From: Pseudomonas sp. NCCP-436
Lineage (GTDB): Bacteria > Pseudomonadota > Gammaproteobacteria > Pseudomonadales > Pseudomonadaceae
Length of the DNA: 48,265 nucleotides
Direction: 5' to 3'
Assembly (NCBI RefSeq): GCF_019656335.1
Contig: NZ_BPLZ01000020.1
Span: 1 to 48,265, forward strand
Shown one piece after another: positions 36,428-46,747 of this stretch; within the stretch, counting starts at the first letter, position 1, and every line of letters begins with the position of its first letter. Made by a program: the position numbers and the translations under genes. The notes beneath the pieces are model-generated. The model was not told where the DNA came from. It saw only the letters and a list, made by a program, of their open reading frames with translations, and ran no database searches.

Positions 36428-37018
36428 TTACTGAGCCTGCTCGGCAGCCAGTTCCTGCAGATCGAGGTAGCGGTTACCAATGCGCGGATGAATGCGACCG
36501 CCGTCGGCTGCGCCCAGTACCACGATGATTTCATCGGCACGCGGAGCGTCTTCTATTTGCATCTCCAGGGTGATGTAGTGCGAGCGCAGGCCTTCGTCAT
36601 CCTTATGCATCATCGGGATCTGGATCGAAGTTCCGGGGCCGCCGCGCTTGTTGGTAAAGCTCAGGTAGCTCTTGGCCTGCACTGCATCGCGATAGTGGTT
36701 GCCGAAACGTAGGGTGTGGATCACTGCCGAGGCATGTTCGATTTCACCATCTGCACCGACCACCGCAGCCTTGCCGTAGGCTTCGATCTTGTCGGCGCCA
36801 CCGATGGCCGCAGTCAGGCGCTCGACCATCAAGGCACCGAGTTCGGAGCAGTTGTCTCTGATTTCCGGCTTGAGGTCATCGACAAAGCCGCGGCCGATCC
36901 AGGGGTTCTTGATCACAACTGCCAGACCCGCCATCGTCACCGGGCGTTCGGCAGCCTTGCCACCCTCGATGCGGGTCTCTTCGAGGAAGGTGACGATCTT
37001 GCGAATTTCGAAACTCAT
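36428..37018 (-). CDS. DUF1185 ('amino acid synthesis') family protein, unknown function
   Basis: The start at 37018 gives 196 residues, the usual length for this family. Recognisable parts are IRKIVTFLEETRIEGGKA at the start, NPWIGRGFVDDLKPE, and GKAAVVGADGEIEHASAVIHT. The family has structures but no secure function; its name rests on fold similarity. It is the first gene of the catabolic operon, right after operator 37058, so it should be highly expressed on induction. It could handle the N-containing fragment or assist one of the dehydrogenases. I do not assign a reaction. Confidence 0.85.
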   Translation of the reverse strand: MSFEIRKIVTFLEETRIEGGKAAERPVTMAGLAVVIKNPWIGRGFVDDLKPEIRDNCSELGALMVERLTAAIGGADKIEAYGKAAVVGADGEIEHASAVIHTLRFGNHYRDAVQAKSYLSFTNKRGGPGTSIQIPMMHKDDEGLRSHYITLEMQIEDAPRADEIIVVLGAADGGRIHPRIGNRYLDLQELAAEQAQ

Positions 37019-37057
37019 GGACGATGCGCTCCTAAGCATGTTGGTGTGTTCGTATCA

Positions 37058-37072
37058 TGGTATACCATAATA
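37058..37072 (+). promoter_or_regulatory. Operator copy 5, before the DUF1185-to-Nudix operon
   Basis: TGGTATACCATAATA, identical to the consensus, 39 bp upstream of the DUF1185 start. On the minus strand the palindrome is followed by TGATA, so a CATGAT box reads toward the operon. On the plus strand ACCA recurs after the extension. Confidence 0.8.
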
Positions 37073-37170
37073 CCAATGACGCAAGTCAAGCATTTGGCAG
37101 TGCCTTCTTTCATCTACCGGGCGAGGTGATAATCGATGGTGCTGAATGATTGAATGTGTATTTTGGTTGA

Positions 37171-37185
37171 TGGTATACCATAATA
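37171..37185 (+). promoter_or_regulatory. Operator copy 6, before the BCCT carrier gene
   Basis: TGGTATACCATAATA, identical to the consensus, 127 bp upstream of the carrier's GTG start and 113 bp from copy 5. The two copies may allow looping or cooperative binding across the divergent promoters. Confidence 0.8.
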
Positions 37186-37312
37186 TATCGCGAGCCAGGA
37201 TAGATTCGGCAAGCGCTGCGTGCCGTCGTCTGGATGGCTCGTGAAGCTTGCGCGGAGATGTTCCAGCTGGCGCTTTCAGATCGGTTGCACAACAAAAACA
37301 AAGGAGACGCTC

Positions 37313-38902
37313 GTGAGCGTACGCCCTCAATCCCTCCTCGAACGCTGGTTCGCGGGAGTCAGTCCAACCATGGCAATCGCCTCCCTGGCCATGGTGTTTG
37401 CCTTCGTGATCTTCACCGTGAGCAATGCGGAGTTGGCCAATTCGCTGTACACCGGCGCTAAGGCCTGGATCGAGCGATCCCTCGGCTGGTATTACGTTGC
37501 GATAGTCAGTGGGGTGCTGGGCTTTACCTGCTGGGTGGGCTTGAGCCGCTTCGGGGCACTGCGCTTGGGCAGGGACGACGAGCGCCCGGAGTTCGGCAAC
37601 TATTCCTGGTTCGCCATGCTGTTCAGCGCGGCCGTCGGTACCGGGCTGTTGTTCTGGAGTATTGCCGAGCCGCTGATGCACATGCAGGGCAACCCCTTTA
37701 TGGAAATGGCCGGGGTGGAGCCGGGCAGCATGGAGGCCGGTCAGATGGCGCTGCGCATCACCATGTTCCACTGGGGGCTACATGGTTGGGCTGTCTATAT
37801 CATGGTCGGCCTGATCCTGGCCTACTTCACCTATCGCCATGGTCTGCCACTGACCGTTCGCTCGGCGCTTTATCCACTCCTCGGTGAGCGTATCTATGGG
37901 CCGTTAGGGCATGCGGTTGATCTACTGGCGATTTTCAGCACCCTGTTTGGTACTGCTACCACGCTCGGGTTGGGCGTTTCGCAGATGAATGCCGGGCTCA
38001 GTTACATGTTGGGCTGGGAGCTGTCGCTCACCAATCAGTTGCTGTTAATTGCGCTGACCTCTGTGGTGGCTACGTTGTCAGCTGTCTCGGGCGTCGGGCG
38101 GGGGATCCTCTGGCTCAGTCGATGGAACATTCGGTTGAGCAGTGCGCTGTTCCTGTTTCTGCTATTGGCCGGGCCAACCCTTTTCCTGTTGGGCCTGTAT
38201 GCCACGAGCATCGGTGATTACCTCGCTCACTTCATACCCATGGGGCTCTGGACGGATCCGCAGCCGGAGCGCCAGTGGCAGGGTTGGTGGACCATCTTCT
38301 ACTGGGGCTGGTGGCTGTCTTGGGGACCGTTCGTGGGCATGTTTATTGCCCGTATCTCCCGTGGCCGTACCGTGCGTCAGGTGGTTGTGGGTGGAATGCT
38401 TTCGGCCACTCTGGGAGCCTTCCTGTGGATCGTGATCATGGGTGGCACAGGAGTGCATCTGCAGCTCAACAATGTCGATCTGGCCAGCGTTGCCAGTAAC
38501 GACCTGACCATGGTGCTGTATAAAACCATCGAAGGGCTCGGGGTGGACTGGGCGACCATGGCGATGGCTGCCCTGGCCACGCTGATGATCGCCAGCTGGT
38601 TTGTCACCTCAGCAGACTCGGCCACCCTGGTGATTTGCACCATTCTGTCCATGGGGGATCCAAGCCCGCCATGCCGCTACCGGGTAATTTGGGGAATCGG
38701 GCTGGGCGTACTGGCCGGCGTGCTGCTGCTGGCCGGCGGTTTGCAAGGCTTGCAGGCGGCGACTATCGTGGCGGCTCTGCCGTTCTCCGTGGTACTGCTA
38801 CTCATCTGTTATGGCCTGGTACGGGCTCTGTATGAGGAGGAGAGAGCTGCGGCAGTGTCGGTGACCGGACTGTCTACAGGCCAGGCTCCAGGTTCGCACT
38901 GA
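37313..38902 (+). CDS. BCCT-family betaine/carnitine/choline-type transporter
   Basis: The GTG at 37313, preceded by AAGGAG at six bases, gives 529 residues. Earlier in-frame codons up to 37220 lack a ribosome binding site. About twelve membrane segments are present, together with the BCCT signature WTIFYWGWWLSWGPFVGMFIARISRG and the FWSIAEPLMH region. BCCT carriers import zwitterionic quaternary ammonium compounds. Trigonelline and homarine are such betaines, while pyridine itself is not, so this gene favours an N-methylated pyridinium substrate. It has its own operator at 37171 and a strong terminator after it. It lies divergent to the catabolic operon. Confidence 0.93.
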   Translation: MSVRPQSLLERWFAGVSPTMAIASLAMVFAFVIFTVSNAELANSLYTGAKAWIERSLGWYYVAIVSGVLGFTCWVGLSRFGALRLGRDDERPEFGNYSWFAMLFSAAVGTGLLFWSIAEPLMHMQGNPFMEMAGVEPGSMEAGQMALRITMFHWGLHGWAVYIMVGLILAYFTYRHGLPLTVRSALYPLLGERIYGPLGHAVDLLAIFSTLFGTATTLGLGVSQMNAGLSYMLGWELSLTNQLLLIALTSVVATLSAVSGVGRGILWLSRWNIRLSSALFLFLLLAGPTLFLLGLYATSIGDYLAHFIPMGLWTDPQPERQWQGWWTIFYWGWWLSWGPFVGMFIARISRGRTVRQVVVGGMLSATLGAFLWIVIMGGTGVHLQLNNVDLASVASNDLTMVLYKTIEGLGVDWATMAMAALATLMIASWFVTSADSATLVICTILSMGDPSPPCRYRVIWGIGLGVLAGVLLLAGGLQGLQAATIVAALPFSVVLLLICYGLVRALYEEERAAAVSVTGLSTGQAPGSH

Positions 38903-38914
38903 TTCCGCGGCATG

Positions 38915-38955
38915 AAAAAGCCCGCATTCGAAAGAGTGCGGGCTTTTCTTTTTGT
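38915..38955 (+). terminator. Rho-independent terminator after the BCCT gene
   Basis: A GC-rich stem (AAAAAGCCCGCA with TGCGGGCTTTT, 10-base spacer) followed by a T-rich tail. It could act in both directions, because A-runs lie on the other side and the DUF3509-type gene ends just downstream. Confidence 0.85.
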
Positions 38956-38973
38956 CTTGCAGAGTCGGGGGGA

Positions 38974-39261
38974 TCAGGGGGTGCGATAGCTCAGTACGCT
39001 GTCCTGCTCCTTGAGTACCTTGCGCAAATCGGCCGGGATATTGCCGGAGCGCACAGCCAGCTCCAGGCGTATTTCCTCCAGGCTTTCGGCGAAGGCATGC
39101 CGGTCGTCGATCTGCGGCTTGGCCAGAACACGGCTGTAGACGGTGCTGTCGCTTTCGTCGAGCAGGGCTAGGATGACGGTGCCGTCGGGGCGTGGAGAGC
39201 TGAAACGGGCACGCAGGGGAGTGAAGAGGCGGTCGACGAGTTGCTGATTGGTAAGTTCCAT
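38974..39261 (-). CDS. DUF3509-type small protein, copy 1
   Basis: The ATG ending at 39261 has GGAG six bases before it and gives 95 residues; the ATG four codons earlier is less likely. It reads LTNQQLVDRLFTPLRARFSS, then DGTVILALLDESDSTVYSRVL and ends SVLSYRTP. I recognise the pattern as DUF3509, a small family I know from pseudomonads, of unknown function. A related gene lies next to it on the same strand. The island's edge seems to fall between the BCCT terminator and this gene. Confidence 0.7.
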   Translation of the reverse strand: MELTNQQLVDRLFTPLRARFSSPRPDGTVILALLDESDSTVYSRVLAKPQIDDRHAFAESLEEIRLELAVRSGNIPADLRKVLKEQDSVLSYRTP

Positions 39262-39313
39262 ACCTGACTCCATCCTGAAGGGGATTTTTTAGACCCCGGT
39301 ATGGCCGCTTGGT

Positions 39314-39535
39314 TCAGGCGGTAAGCGATTGGCGGGTTCGTTCGATTACTCGTTGCAGTGATTCATCGCTGTACTGCCCCCGATACAGACGCTGGCTGTA
39401 GTGGGCGATGCCGGTGTTATCGACCAGTGTGAAGCTGAAGTTGCCTTTGCGAGTGGCTTGGATACGGCAGTCGAGTGGGGCAAATGCCTGGCTAAGGGTG
39501 TGTATGGCTTTCTGGATTTGATGTTGTGTATTCAT
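39314..39535 (-). CDS. DUF3509-type small protein, copy 2
   Basis: Starting at the ATG ending at 39535, the protein has 73 residues. It reads QKAIHTLSQAFAPLDCRIQA, then GNFSFTLVDNTGIAHYSQRLY and ends RVIERTRQSLTA, parallel to copy 1 in layout (variable head, beta strands, helical tail). The ribosome binding site is weak. The function is unknown; the pair may be an old tandem duplication. Confidence 0.65.
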   Translation of the reverse strand: MNTQHQIQKAIHTLSQAFAPLDCRIQATRKGNFSFTLVDNTGIAHYSQRLYRGQYSDESLQRVIERTRQSLTA

Positions 39536-40069
39536 AAAAAGGTTTTCCTTGAAAACAAGTGCGCTTCGATGCGCCTGGTAAAGCTCCATTGGATAGGCCG
39601 TGAGCGGCCAGGAACCAGTAACGCCATTTCACTCTCGAAACCAACCGCGGATTTGGCCGGCAGGTGGAGCGAAATCGTTATCGGGCTCTGTAGTCAACGA
39701 TCGGAGCTGGCTTGGCACGATAAAGTTCCATTGTTACGGTTCTTCGTCGTGGTCGGTACGCCGGGAAACAGAAACGAGACAGCACCGGGATGAAGCCCTG
39801 GTGAGTTGTCCTGTTCAGTCGTCGATGGGGCGGTGCAGGCAGGGCTCAGGGCCGTGCGACGAACCGTAACCTGCGAGAGGCCATGAAGGCCGGGTGACTT
39901 GCAGCGTGTTGCGAACGGCCGACATCTTAGATTTTTGTTCAGGAAATAACCAGCTTTATTTAGGAACTGGCGTGCCGCCTCAGCGGCGGCAATTGTCGGC
40001 GGATGCAATTTGCCGGTCGCTCCGCTAGGATTAGTTCTCTTCGATGCTTACCCCTCGCGACGGTTTTCC
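39536..40069. other. 534-bp region upstream of dnaX without a clear gene
   Basis: No convincing protein frame is seen. The region must contain the dnaX promoter and perhaps that of the DUF3509-type genes. From about 39780 to 39930 there are GC-rich complementary stretches (for example CCGGGATGAAGCCCTGG, and GGCCATGAAGGCC at about 39880) followed by AT-rich sequence with TTTTTG at about 39930. A structured untranslated RNA is possible, but I could not match it to RNase P RNA, tmRNA, 6S RNA or Rsm RNAs. Confidence 0.35.
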
Positions 40070-42181
<2,112 letters not shown>

Positions 42182-42203
42182 CCCCGATACCGAGGATACC
42201 GAC

Positions 42204-42530
42204 ATGATGAAAGGTGGCATGGCTGGCCTGATGAAACAGGCCCAGCAGATGCAGGAAAAGATGCAGAAAATGCAGGAAGAACTGGCTAATGCCGAGGTAA
42301 CCGGTCAGTCCGGTGCCGGCTTGGTCAGCGTGGTGATGACCGGTCGTCACGACGTCAAGCGTATCACTCTGGACGACAGCCTGATGCAGGAAGACAAGGA
42401 AGTGCTGGAGGACCTGATTGCTGCAGCGGTCAATGACGCGGTGCGCAAGGTTGAGCAGAACAGCCAGGAAAAGATGGCTGGCATGACGGCCGGTCTGCAA
42501 TTGCCGCCAGGCTTCAAGATGCCGTTCTGA
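42204..42530 (+). CDS. ybaB: YbaB/EbfC family nucleoid-associated protein
   Basis: The ATG at 42204, preceded by GAGG, gives 108 residues; the earlier in-frame ATG overlaps dnaX and is not used. It reads [20 protein letters not shown], then [24 protein letters not shown] and ends LPPGFKMPF, which is the YbaB family. These dimers bind DNA and affect nucleoid structure, often with RecR function. The gene lies between dnaX and recR in many bacteria. Confidence 0.95.
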   Translation: MMKGGMAGLMKQAQQMQEKMQKMQEELANAEVTGQSGAGLVSVVMTGRHDVKRITLDDSLMQEDKEVLEDLIAAAVNDAVRKVEQNSQEKMAGMTAGLQLPPGFKMPF

Positions 42531-42612
42531 TCCTTGCCTCACGGGCGCCTGGCCGTCGAATAGTGCCAGGCGTTTCGCGATTTGTTTATGACCTTCTCCC
42601 TGTAGGAATGCC

Positions 42613-43212
42613 ATGAGCTTCAGCCCTCTGATCCGCCAGTTGATCGACTCCCTGCGCATCCTGCCCGGCGTGGGGCAGAAGACTGCGCAGCGCATGGCGC
42701 TGCAACTGCTTGAGCGTGATCGCAGCGGTGGCCTACGTCTGGCTCAGGCGCTCAATGCGGCGATGGAGGGTGTTGGGCACTGCAAGCGCTGTCGCAGTCT
42801 GAGCGAGGACGAACTCTGCCGGCTTTGCCTGGACACCAGTCGTGATGACAGCCTGCTGTGTGTGGTGGAGGGTCCGATGGACGTACATGCGGTGGAGCAA
42901 ACGGGTTACCGCGGACGCTATTTCGTGCTCAAGGGGCATCTTTCGCCGCTTGATGGTCTTGGCCCAGAGGTCATCGGTATTCCCGAATTGCTGGAACGCA
43001 TTGACGCAGGTGCTTTCAGTGAAGTGATCTTGGCCACCAATCCGACGGTGGAAGGTGAAGCCACCGCTCATTACATCGCGCAGATTCTTGCTGGCAAGGG
43101 GGTAGTCGCTTCGCGCATCGCTCATGGCATGCCGCTGGGTGGTGAGCTGGAGCTGGTCGATGGCGGTACCCTGGCCCACGCTCTGGCCGGGCGCCGACCG
43201 ATCAGTCTGTAG
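42613..43212 (+). CDS. recR: Recombination protein RecR
   Basis: The 199-residue protein has the standard RecR layout. A helix-hairpin-helix is in [21 protein letters not shown] Cys zinc finger follows in [20 protein letters not shown] Toprim domain is in [21 protein letters not shown]. It forms a DNA clamp with RecO in RecF-pathway repair. It is the third gene of the dnaX-ybaB-recR operon. Confidence 0.98.
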   Translation: MSFSPLIRQLIDSLRILPGVGQKTAQRMALQLLERDRSGGLRLAQALNAAMEGVGHCKRCRSLSEDELCRLCLDTSRDDSLLCVVEGPMDVHAVEQTGYRGRYFVLKGHLSPLDGLGPEVIGIPELLERIDAGAFSEVILATNPTVEGEATAHYIAQILAGKGVVASRIAHGMPLGGELELVDGGTLAHALAGRRPISL

Positions 43213-43411
43213 TCCTTTACCCACTTCCTATTAGCTGATTCCGGCAGCCTTGTATCTCTGATACCCAATGTCTGTCAGTGCTTATCGCTGACTAGATGGG
43301 CCTTCGTGCGTCCTTTTCCTGGAGCATTCTCAGGAGGAAAATCAAACGATCGCTTGAAAACCAAGCAAGCGCTAGGTTAGGGTGGCTAAAAACAATAACG
43401 GGAGTCTGCAC

Positions 43412-44560
43412 ATGGCCGTCCTGCAAACCTATTTCGATGAGTCTCACCAACTGGTTCGCGATTCCGTCCGGCGTTTCGTCGAGCGGGAGATCCTGCCGTT
43501 TATCGATGAATGGGAGGAGGCTGAGGAATTTCCCCGCGAGCTGTACAAGAAGGCGGGTGACGCGGGCATCCTTGGCATCGGCTTCCCCGAGCATTTGGGT
43601 GGAAGTCACGAGGGCGATCTGTTCGCCAAGATAGCTGTCAGTGAAGAGCTGATTCGCAGTAGTTCGACGGGGTTGGTCTCCAGCCTGTGCTCGCTGGATA
43701 TCGGCTTGCCGCCGGTGCTCAAGTGGGCCAAGCCGCATATCCGCGATCGAGTGGTGCCTGAAGTGCTGGCCGGCGACAAGATTATCGCCCTGGCCATTAC
43801 CGAGCCGGGTGGTGGTTCCGATGTGGCCAACCTGAAGACCCGCGCGGTTCGCGACGGCGACTATTATCGGGTCACGGGCAGCAAGACCTTTATTACCAGT
43901 GGAACCCGTGCTGACTATTACACCGTGGCGGTGCGCACCGGTGGGGAGGGTTTCTCCGGCATCAGTCTCTTGCTGGTGGAGAAGGACACGCCGGGCTTCA
44001 GCGTTGGTCGCAAGCTGAAGAAGATGGGCTGGTGGTGCTCGGATACTGCCGAGTTGTTCTTTGACGACTGTCGGGTGCCGGTGGAAAACCTGATCGGCAT
44101 GGAGAACATGGGTTTTGCAGGGATCATGGCCAATTTTCAGAGTGAGCGCCTGGCGCTGGCTCTGATGGCCAATGTCACCTCGGAAATGGCGCTGGAGGAT
44201 GCCCTGGCCTGGGCGCGTGAACGCAAGGCTTTCGGTAAACCGATCCACAAGTTCCAGGTACTCAAGCATCGCCTGGCGGAGATGGCTACCCAGCTGGAGG
44301 TGTCGCGCGAGTTCACTTACCGGCAGGCGGCGAAGATGGCGGCAGGCAAGAATGTGGTCAAGGAAATCTCCATGGCCAAGAACTTTGCCACTGACGTTTC
44401 CGACCGTATGGTCTACGACGCCACACAAATCCTCGGTGGCATGGGCTTTATGCGCGAGAGCCGGGTTGAGCGTCTGTACCGCGACAACCGCATTCTCTCC
44501 ATTGGTGGCGGCACCCGAGAGATCATGAACGAGATTATCTCCAAGCAAATGGGGCTCTAG
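43412..44560 (+). CDS. Acyl-CoA dehydrogenase
   Basis: The ATG at 43412, with GGGAG seven bases upstream, gives 382 residues; a GTG at 43382 is a weaker alternative. Motifs of the family are ALAITEPGGGSDVANLKTRA for FAD and substrate binding, the FGKPIHKFQVLKHRLAEM helix and the C-terminal QILGGMGFMRESRVERLYRD. It introduces an alpha-beta double bond in an acyl-CoA using FAD and an electron-transfer flavoprotein. As I recall, an acyl-CoA dehydrogenase follows recR in other Pseudomonas genomes, so it belongs to the conserved block. Its acyl-chain preference is unknown. Confidence 0.95.
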   Translation: MAVLQTYFDESHQLVRDSVRRFVEREILPFIDEWEEAEEFPRELYKKAGDAGILGIGFPEHLGGSHEGDLFAKIAVSEELIRSSSTGLVSSLCSLDIGLPPVLKWAKPHIRDRVVPEVLAGDKIIALAITEPGGGSDVANLKTRAVRDGDYYRVTGSKTFITSGTRADYYTVAVRTGGEGFSGISLLLVEKDTPGFSVGRKLKKMGWWCSDTAELFFDDCRVPVENLIGMENMGFAGIMANFQSERLALALMANVTSEMALEDALAWARERKAFGKPIHKFQVLKHRLAEMATQLEVSREFTYRQAAKMAAGKNVVKEISMAKNFATDVSDRMVYDATQILGGMGFMRESRVERLYRDNRILSIGGGTREIMNEIISKQMGL

Positions 44561-44573
44561 CGCTCAGCCTCAG

Positions 44574-44611
44574 AATATCGCCTGCCTAGCCTGGCGCAGG
44601 CTGGCGATATT
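44574..44611 (+). terminator. Strong hairpin terminator after acyl-CoA dehydrogenase gene
   Basis: A 14-bp stem with one mismatch (AATATCGCCTGCCT with AGGCTGGCGATATT, 10-base loop) starts 14 bases after the stop. The stem itself ends in AT-rich sequence and TTGCC; there is no long U tract. Confidence 0.65.
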
Positions 44612-44815
44612 GCCACATGAGCAGCCCTACCAGCTCCGGTATTGAATGGTGCTGGCAATCATTGGCTGTCCGGAGCGATATGGCGAGTCTGCACAAATTC
44701 ATAGACGGCTCGTTCGATATTTCTTTAAGCAAATGCAGCGGAGCTCAGGCTTGATGCTTTGGAGTGTGGGTGACCAGGGCGTAGGACTTGCTTTTGTGAA
44801 TTTATTTTTATATTT

Positions 44816-44847
44816 TTTCATGAAATTAATTATTAAAAATTTCATGA
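44816..44847. promoter_or_regulatory. Repeated TTTCATGA sites in AT-rich promoter of the amine cluster
   Basis: TTTCATGA occurs at 44816-44823 (inside the palindrome TTTCATGAAA) and again at 44840-44847, with 24 bp between starts and AT-only sequence between. The region is strikingly AT-rich for this genome and sits directly before the FAD oxidase gene. It may be the operator of the XRE-cupin regulator encoded in the same operon. Confidence 0.45.
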
Positions 44848-44854
44848 GATTGCT

Positions 44855-46144
44855 ATGTTTCGCCAGGCTAGTACGCATGTCGAAAGCTATTATGCCCATG
44901 TCTGCCAGGATCGACTGAAGAACTATCCGATCCTGCAGGCAGATCTGCGCTGCGATGTAGCAGTGATAGGTGCCGGCTTCAGTGGTTTGCACTGTGCCTT
45001 GCGCCTGGCCGAAGCTGGGCTGAGTGTGGTGATACTGGAGGCCAGCCGAGTAGCCTGGGCCGCTTCAGGGCGTAATGGTGGTCAGGCGATTCTCGGCTGG
45101 TCCTGCGATACGGATCCGTTGGAAAAGGCGCTTGGCATCGAGCGTGCCAAGCGCCTTTGGGACAGCGTGGCCTGGGCTGCCACTGAGATTCGTGAGTTGC
45201 CACAGCGCTATGGATTCGACTGTGACTACCGGCCGGGGCACCTCTGGACTGCGGTACTGCCTCGTCGTGTCGGCATGCTGCGCGAGTGGCAGGAAGAAGC
45301 TGCGCTGCGCTGGGGGCATGATCAGCTGCAGTTCGTTGGACGCGAGCAGATTGCCGACTGGGTTGCCAGTGAGCGTTATTGCGCCGGTCTCTATGATCCG
45401 CAGGCCGGTCACCTCAACCCGCTTAAGCTGGCACTTGGGCTGGCTGAGGCCTTCGTTCGTGCCGGAGGGCAGATCTTTGAGCTCAGTCAGGCCCTGAGCC
45501 AGGAGCCCCATGCAGGTGGCTATAGGGTGCGCACCGGACAGGGTAGCGTACAGGCCGATCGGCTGATTCTGGCATGCAATACCTATATCGATCGCCTGGA
45601 GCCGCGTCTGGCCCGACGCATCCTGCCGGTAGGTACTTATCAGGTAGCCACCGCACCCTTGGGCGCTGAGCGCGCCGCAGCGCTACTGCCGCGCAATGCC
45701 TGCATTACTGACAATCAGTTTGTGCTCGATTACTTCCGTCGTACCCCGGATCACCGTTTGTTGTTCGGCGGCGGCTGTACTTACCTGGGGGGGCTGCCCA
45801 AGGATATGGCGGCGGCAACCCGACCGTTCCTGGAACGGGTGTTTCCGCAACTGGCCGGTGTATCCATCGAGTTTGCCTGGGGTGGACATATCGATGTCAC
45901 CCGTGCCCGAACCCCGGATATTGGTGGCGAAGGTGGGCGCTACTGGCTGCAGGGTTTTTCCGGGCACGGCGTATTGCCAACTATGGCAGCAGCCCGCGCA
46001 GTGACCGATGCCATCCTCGGTCAGGGCGATGAGCTGGCGTTGTACCAGCAACTGCGTAACCCCGACTTCCCCTTTGGAGAGCGTCTGGCCGCACCGCTGG
46101 AGGCGATTGGCAAGGCCTGGTACCGCCTGCTTGACTACTTTTGA
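44855..46144 (+). CDS. puuB: FAD-dependent amine oxidoreductase (PuuB/gamma-glutamylputrescine oxidase type)
   Basis: The 429-residue protein has a DadA/PuuB-like FAD domain. The dinucleotide motif DVAVIGAGFSGLHCALRLAE is at about 34-53, followed by the ASGRNGGQAILGW loop that characterises the PuuB branch. The C-terminal FAD-closing segment is GFSGHGVLPTMAAARAV. PuuB oxidises gamma-glutamylated putrescine to the aldehyde. The adjoining PuuR-like regulator and glutamine-synthetase-like gene make a Puu-type role likely. The ribosome binding site is weak (GAGATTGCT). The true amine may be another diamine or monoamine. Confidence 0.85.
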   Translation: MFRQASTHVESYYAHVCQDRLKNYPILQADLRCDVAVIGAGFSGLHCALRLAEAGLSVVILEASRVAWAASGRNGGQAILGWSCDTDPLEKALGIERAKRLWDSVAWAATEIRELPQRYGFDCDYRPGHLWTAVLPRRVGMLREWQEEAALRWGHDQLQFVGREQIADWVASERYCAGLYDPQAGHLNPLKLALGLAEAFVRAGGQIFELSQALSQEPHAGGYRVRTGQGSVQADRLILACNTYIDRLEPRLARRILPVGTYQVATAPLGAERAAALLPRNACITDNQFVLDYFRRTPDHRLLFGGGCTYLGGLPKDMAAATRPFLERVFPQLAGVSIEFAWGGHIDVTRARTPDIGGEGGRYWLQGFSGHGVLPTMAAARAVTDAILGQGDELALYQQLRNPDFPFGERLAAPLEAIGKAWYRLLDYF

Positions 46145-46161
46145 AGCGAGCACTTTCCGAT

Positions 46162-46719
46162 ATGGACAAGCATGACGAAATGGCTGCGCTGGCCATCCTC
46201 ATTCATGACCTGCGCAAGCACAAGAAGGTCACCCTGAACGAACTGGCCGAGCGCATCGGCCGCTCTGTTGGCTTTCTCTCGCAGGTTGAGCGTGGCTTGT
46301 CGCGTCCGACCATGGCTGACCTGACGGCCATCAGCGAAGCGCTCGATGTGCCCACCAACTATTTCTACAACTTGCCAAAAGCCAAGGCGTTGCACTGGGT
46401 CACCCGACCGGGTGAGCGGCGCACCCTGTACCTTGCAGGCGGCATCACCGACATCATGGCTTCGCCGACTCTGCAGGGAACCTTCACCCTGCTTGAGAGC
46501 GTGCTTGAGCCAGGTGCAAGCAGTGGTGAGCGACAAATGAGCGACCGCTCCGAGCAAGGGGGCTATGTGCTGGAGGGTCAACTGACCATGTGGTTGGGTG
46601 AGGAAGAGAGCTGCACCACGCTGTACCCGGGCGATGCCTTCCAGATACCAAGTTATGCGCGCCTGCGCTACGCCAATCAGGGCGACACCCTGACGCGGGT
46701 GTTGTGGGTCTACACCTGA
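46162..46719 (+). CDS. puuR: XRE-cupin transcriptional regulator (PuuR-like)
   Basis: Starting at the ATG at 46162, it has 185 residues; a TTG at 46141 overlapping the oxidase stop is possible. The N-terminal XRE helix-turn-helix is seen in LNELAERIGRSVGFLSQVERGLSRPTMADL, and a C-terminal cupin domain includes ERQMSDRSEQGGYVLEGQL and LYPGDAFQIPS. PuuR represses putrescine genes and releases on ligand. It sits between the oxidase and synthetase genes and probably controls the operon via the TTTCATGA sites. Confidence 0.85.
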   Translation: MDKHDEMAALAILIHDLRKHKKVTLNELAERIGRSVGFLSQVERGLSRPTMADLTAISEALDVPTNYFYNLPKAKALHWVTRPGERRTLYLAGGITDIMASPTLQGTFTLLESVLEPGASSGERQMSDRSEQGGYVLEGQLTMWLGEEESCTTLYPGDAFQIPSYARLRYANQGDTLTRVLWVYT

Positions 46720-46747
46720 ACCTTTTCGTGAACCGGAAACAATCACA

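Noticed and set aside
39536..40069. RNase P RNA, tmRNA or 6S RNA upstream of dnaX
   Set aside because: None of the conserved blocks of these RNAs is present; only general GC-rich pairing is seen.
46141..46719. TTG start at 46141 for the XRE-cupin gene
   Set aside because: The ATG at 46162 gives the usual N-terminus; neither has a strong ribosome binding site, so this is a preference only.
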